DNA from: Megasphaera sp. AM44-1BH
Lineage (GTDB): Bacteria > Bacillota > Negativicutes > Veillonellales > Megasphaeraceae
Assembly (NCBI RefSeq): GCF_003467125.1
Contig: NZ_QSFA01000004.1
Span: 4,419 to 68,418 of the forward strand
Length of the DNA stretch: 64,000 nt
Direction: 5' to 3'
Both the position numbers and the translations under genes were made by a program. The notes beneath the pieces were generated by a model. The model worked only from the letters and a program-made list of their open reading frames with translations. It ran no database searches and was not told where the DNA came from. Below, piece by piece: positions 61,415-64,000 of this stretch (positions are counted from its first letter, which is position 1; each line of letters begins with the position of its first letter).

Positions 61415-62263
61415 TTACTTTTTACTGTCACTTTTGACCTGCGTGGCAACGAGAAGTGTAAAGACCCCCGTACCGCCGATGATATTTCCCAGGCCTGTTG
61501 GCAGGAGAAAACGGAAGAAATAATCAAACATCGTGGAACCACCCATGAGTACATCATAAGCCGCTTCGCACGATCCGACGACAACATGGGCGAAATTACC
61601 GATAGATATAAAATAGGTGAACATGAAAATAATAAAGAAGGCAAAGCTCCGCGACATAGGCATCATCCAGACGATTGCGGCAATCAGCATACCCGCCGGA
61701 ATCCCCCGCATAATATTATCTATAGGGCCGGGAGCCATGATGTGGTGGGATACATTGTATAAGCACTGGGTAATTTCCGGTGTCGTGAAAATCGGGCTGG
61801 ACATAAAAAGAGCAGCAATGGCTGTGCCGACTATATTAGAAAGAAAAACAATCCCCCAGAGCCGCAGGAGCAGGCGGAGATTTTTCCAACAAGGGTCACG
61901 GAAAACAGGAATGACCGTGGTAATCGTATTTTCTGTGAAAAGTTGGAGCCGTCCCAGAATAACGATGAGGAAACCCGTCGTATATCCAACACCTGTGATG
62001 GCTTCTGCCCAGGAAGCACTTCCAATGTAGACATTAATGATAGACCGGAAATAAAAAGAAAAAGAAATCATTAACCCGGCAGCCAGTGCTGATAAAACAA
62101 GGGGCCAGGCTTTGCGTTCCAGTTCCAGTTCGCCATCGTGGCGGATAATTTCAAAAATCAGATTCGGTGATAATTTTTCATATTCTTCAACAATGACACG
62201 GGTTTTCTGTTCTTCCGACTGAGGGCAGGAAAAATCACAATCGCAGGGATATTTTGTTGTCAT
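61415..62263 (-). CDS. Formate/nitrite transporter (FNT) family channel
   Basis: 282 residues. A cytoplasmic N-terminus of about 50 residues with several Cys and acidic residues (CDCDFSCPQSEEQ) precedes six membrane segments. GVGYTTGFLIVILGRLQLFT and TTVIPVF, ISIGNFAHVVVGSCEAAYDV and FLLPTGLGNIIGGTGVF match the FNT/YfdC group, which has a longer N-terminus than FocA. Transported anion unknown. AGGAGGATGT before the ATG. Same strand as the flanking genes. Confidence 0.87.
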   Translation of the reverse strand: MTTKYPCDCDFSCPQSEEQKTRVIVEEYEKLSPNLIFEIIRHDGELELERKAWPLVLSALAAGLMISFSFYFRSIINVYIGSASWAEAITGVGYTTGFLIVILGRLQLFTENTITTVIPVFRDPCWKNLRLLLRLWGIVFLSNIVGTAIAALFMSSPIFTTPEITQCLYNVSHHIMAPGPIDNIMRGIPAGMLIAAIVWMMPMSRSFAFFIIFMFTYFISIGNFAHVVVGSCEAAYDVLMGGSTMFDYFFRFLLPTGLGNIIGGTGVFTLLVATQVKSDSKK

Positions 62264-62341
62264 ACATCCTCCTGATAGGTACTAAAATATTACTAATAAC
62301 TGGGTTATTGTACCATATACAGCTTCATTTTGGAATAGAAA

Positions 62342-62875
62342 TTATTCTGCTAAAAAAGCATCTAGTTGTTCAAAAGACGAAAGAAAAGCGACTTGTCTGG
62401 CCCAAGAATCATCGACAAATCCTTCATGCGCCATGTACAGGAGTAGAGCTTTCATCGGCTGATAATAACCGTTAAAATCTAGAAAGGCAAACCGGCCTGG
62501 CAACAATCCCAATTTGATCTGGCTCATGACTTCACTGATTTCTTCCAATGTCCCGATGCCGCCGGGAAAAGCCAGGAATACATCGCCCATTTCCATCATT
62601 TTCTTTTTGCGGGACGCCATATCCCTTGTCACGATGAGCTCAGTCAATCCTTCATGCTGCAGTTCTTCCTCCATAAAAAACTGCGGTTCAACGCCGATGA
62701 CGCGTCCACCATGATCGAGTGCCCCATCAGCCAGCTTTGCCATAAGACCGGTCCGGCTGCCTCCATAAATGAGCGTATGACCGTGACAGGCAATCCATGC
62801 TCCTAGTTCATAAGCGTACGAACGATATACGTCACGATTTCCCGTCCGGGCCCCCAGATACACCGTAATATTCAT
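62342..62875 (-). CDS. LOG family (TIGR00730) nucleotide-cleaving protein
   Basis: 177 residues. Rossmann-like fold with YGGSRTGLMAKLADGAL, the MASRK variant of the conserved M-x2-R-K, and the hallmark PGGIGTLEEISEVM. LOG proteins remove ribose phosphate from adenosine or cytokinin nucleotides; in bacteria the physiological substrate is uncertain. The ATG at 62875 follows GGGGGAATATC on the minus strand. Overlap region with the preceding gene is only 13 bases, so co-transcribed. Confidence 0.9.
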   Translation of the reverse strand: MNITVYLGARTGNRDVYRSYAYELGAWIACHGHTLIYGGSRTGLMAKLADGALDHGGRVIGVEPQFFMEEELQHEGLTELIVTRDMASRKKKMMEMGDVFLAFPGGIGTLEEISEVMSQIKLGLLPGRFAFLDFNGYYQPMKALLLYMAHEGFVDDSWARQVAFLSSFEQLDAFLAE

Positions 62876-62888
62876 GATATTCCCCCGA

Positions 62889-63446
62889 TTAATCGTCTTT
62901 AAGTGATGCATCAATGAAATTCAGATTTACTTCCTGGGTCTCTGCTCCGTATACAGTCGTAACCCACGCTCGCAGAAAACTTGGCACATCGCCCTCTCTG
63001 GCATCCCTGTCAGGATATCCTGGTATCCCTTTCTGTTCCATTGCAAACTGTACCAAAGACTGTACGATGTCCTTTCGCGTCAATACACGGGCATACGAAG
63101 GCAAATCAGGTGGTACATCATTTTGGGTATCATAGATGCAGTGGATAGTACCTTCCAGCGCATCGCTGCCACCGGGCTGCTCCCATTGTTCCCGATAATA
63201 CCGTGCCATAGCAAACCGTCGATTGACGGCTTTTTTATACTCTTCATACCGGACGCTGATTTTGGAAATCCGGTCCCGGTCTTCCGCCGACTGCATGCAC
63301 ATGCGGAACAGATTCCGTTTCTCATCCTCCGTCACAACCAGGGGATGAACCGTAAACCGTGGGAAATCTCCCAACTCCTTCTTGTCAGTCTGTACCAGCT
63401 TACGCCATTGCAGCATCGCTGCTTCCCTTTCATCATGAGTACTCAT
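62889..63446 (-). CDS. Hypothetical cytoplasmic protein
   Basis: 185 residues, no signal peptide, no membrane segment. Mostly helical and charged, with a possible helix pair at about 20-85 (RNLFRMCMQSAEDRDRISKI, EEYKKAVNRRFAMARYYREQ). No family recognised. The ATG at 63446 has GGGAGGG six bases upstream. First gene of the minus-strand run that continues into the LOG gene; an AT-rich start region with TATAAT lies upstream. Confidence 0.6.
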   Translation of the reverse strand: MSTHDEREAAMLQWRKLVQTDKKELGDFPRFTVHPLVVTEDEKRNLFRMCMQSAEDRDRISKISVRYEEYKKAVNRRFAMARYYREQWEQPGGSDALEGTIHCIYDTQNDVPPDLPSYARVLTRKDIVQSLVQFAMEQKGIPGYPDRDAREGDVPSFLRAWVTTVYGAETQEVNLNFIDASLKDD

Positions 63447-63599
63447 ATATATCCCTCCCATTTATACAATCTGAACTTTTCCCTGTTTAATACTTTTTTA
63501 TATATTATAGCAAAAATCAGTTTGGCATTACAGACCTTGCGAACAAGCGTTAGTGTCAAGAAGTTCTCGTTTGTTTCCCATCATCCAGCTACGGTAGAT

Positions 63600-63629
63600 A
63601 TAGCATAGTTGAACGCTCAACTATGCTAT
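63600..63629. repeat. Inverted repeat downstream of galU
   Basis: ATAGCATAGTTGA (63600-63612) and TCAACTATGCTAT (63617-63629) are exact inverse copies around ACGC. No T-run on the minus strand, so it is not a textbook terminator for galU; it may still act as one or stabilise the 3' end. Confidence 0.55.
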
Positions 63630-63719
63630 CTAAAAATCAGCCTCTGCTAGTCAGACTCATGGAAATCTGGCAACAGGGGCTTTGGTTTACGTTTGGTATA
63701 TGGTTGGAATGTTATGCGC

Positions 63720-64000
63720 TTATAGCTCTTTCAGGTATTCGCGAAAAGATGGGCCCAGGTTTTTTCGTCTTAGGACGTATTCTACCGTTGCTTTTAGGTA
63801 GTCCAGTTTGTTAGCTGTGTCGTATCGCTTGCCTTTTATTGGGCAGGCGTATATAGTCTGTCGGTCCAGCATGAGGCGCAGGGCATCGTGCAAGTGGATT
63901 TCTCCGTCTTCCCTTGGTTCTACCCGGTTCAGGATTTCAAAGATATCCGGGGTAAAGATGTATCTTCCCAGGCAATTGTAGGTTTGGTTGTCTTCAGGTG
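63720..64000 (-). CDS. galU: UTP-glucose-1-phosphate uridylyltransferase, C-terminal part
   Basis: 93 codons are visible on the minus strand, from the window edge to the TAA at 63720-63722. NCLGRYIFTPDIFEIL, PREDGEIHLHDALRLML, YACPIKGKRYDTANKLDYLK and TVEYVLRRKNLG are the conserved C-terminal GalU sequence, which closes the UDP-glucose pocket and dimer face. It makes UDP-glucose for envelope polysaccharides. The start is outside the window. Confidence 0.93.
   Translation of the reverse strand, partial: PEDNQTYNCLGRYIFTPDIFEILNRVEPREDGEIHLHDALRLMLDRQTIYACPIKGKRYDTANKLDYLKATVEYVLRRKNLGPSFREYLKEL

Noticed and set aside
63623..63814. Short plus-strand open frame near the right edge
   Set aside because: It lies largely antisense to the galU 3' end and begins in an inverted repeat; no family match.
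1..64000. CRISPR arrays, tRNA or rRNA genes, prophage
   Set aside because: No regularly spaced repeats, no T-psi-C or anticodon-arm sequences and no rRNA or phage structural genes were noticed in reading the window.

Overview
The window reads as chromosome of a diderm Firmicute of the class Negativicutes, most likely a Veillonellaceae/Megasphaera-type anaerobe; the genus is inference. Firmicute marks are a glycine T-box ahead of glyQS, CvfB, YqeK, PcrA, a LytR-CpsA-Psr protein, a CBS-type family II pyrophosphatase and a Shine-Dalgarno before almost every gene. Outer-membrane marks are ExbB, ExbD, a TonB-dependent receptor beta-barrel and a lipoprotein-anchored B12 importer. No rRNA, tRNA, CRISPR array or insertion sequence was seen.

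Region 1 (1-16.9 kb) is a cobamide block. After the end of a P-loop/Asp23-like gene comes a promoter, a cobalamin riboswitch and an intrinsic terminator, then exbB-exbD-receptor-btuF-btuC-btuD and the anaerobic corrin-ring genes cbiD-L-F-G-H-J-ET-A-C, mostly with overlapping start and stop codons, ending with an MFS transporter. The receptor is unusual: its N-terminus is a TonB-type membrane anchor with the Ser-x3-His motif, followed by a roughly 150-residue linker and then the plug and barrel. No separate tonB is present here.

Region 2 (17-25.4 kb): a nitroreductase, a LysR regulator divergent from a paired short-chain chromate-type transporter, an orphan TatA, a gene-free stretch with its own promoter and two terminators (candidate small RNA), and a two-gene B12-dependent methionine synthase system. 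There the MetH lacks its reactivation domain, and an activation-like domain sits instead on the upstream ferredoxin/ASKHA protein.

Region 3 (25.5-49.3 kb) is mostly housekeeping: exported proteins, an M50 protease, HtpX, a catalytically degenerate AroD-like protein, obg-yhbY-proB-proA-(53-codon membrane ORF)-nadD-yqeK-LCP-rsfS-cvfB, a sodium:solute symporter with its small partner, T-box-glyQ-glyS, rplS, pyrophosphatase, pcrA and ligA.

Region 4 (49.5-64 kb) is more accessory: MerR and XRE regulators around an AT-rich stretch, a two-cluster ferredoxin, an adenine permease with adenine deaminase, an SDR, an EmrB-type MFS, a secreted phytase/esterase-like protein, a decayed HigBA toxin-antitoxin pair, ferritin, and a minus-strand run (hypothetical-LOG-FNT-nitroreductase-DUF1653-suhB). 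The window ends inside galU.
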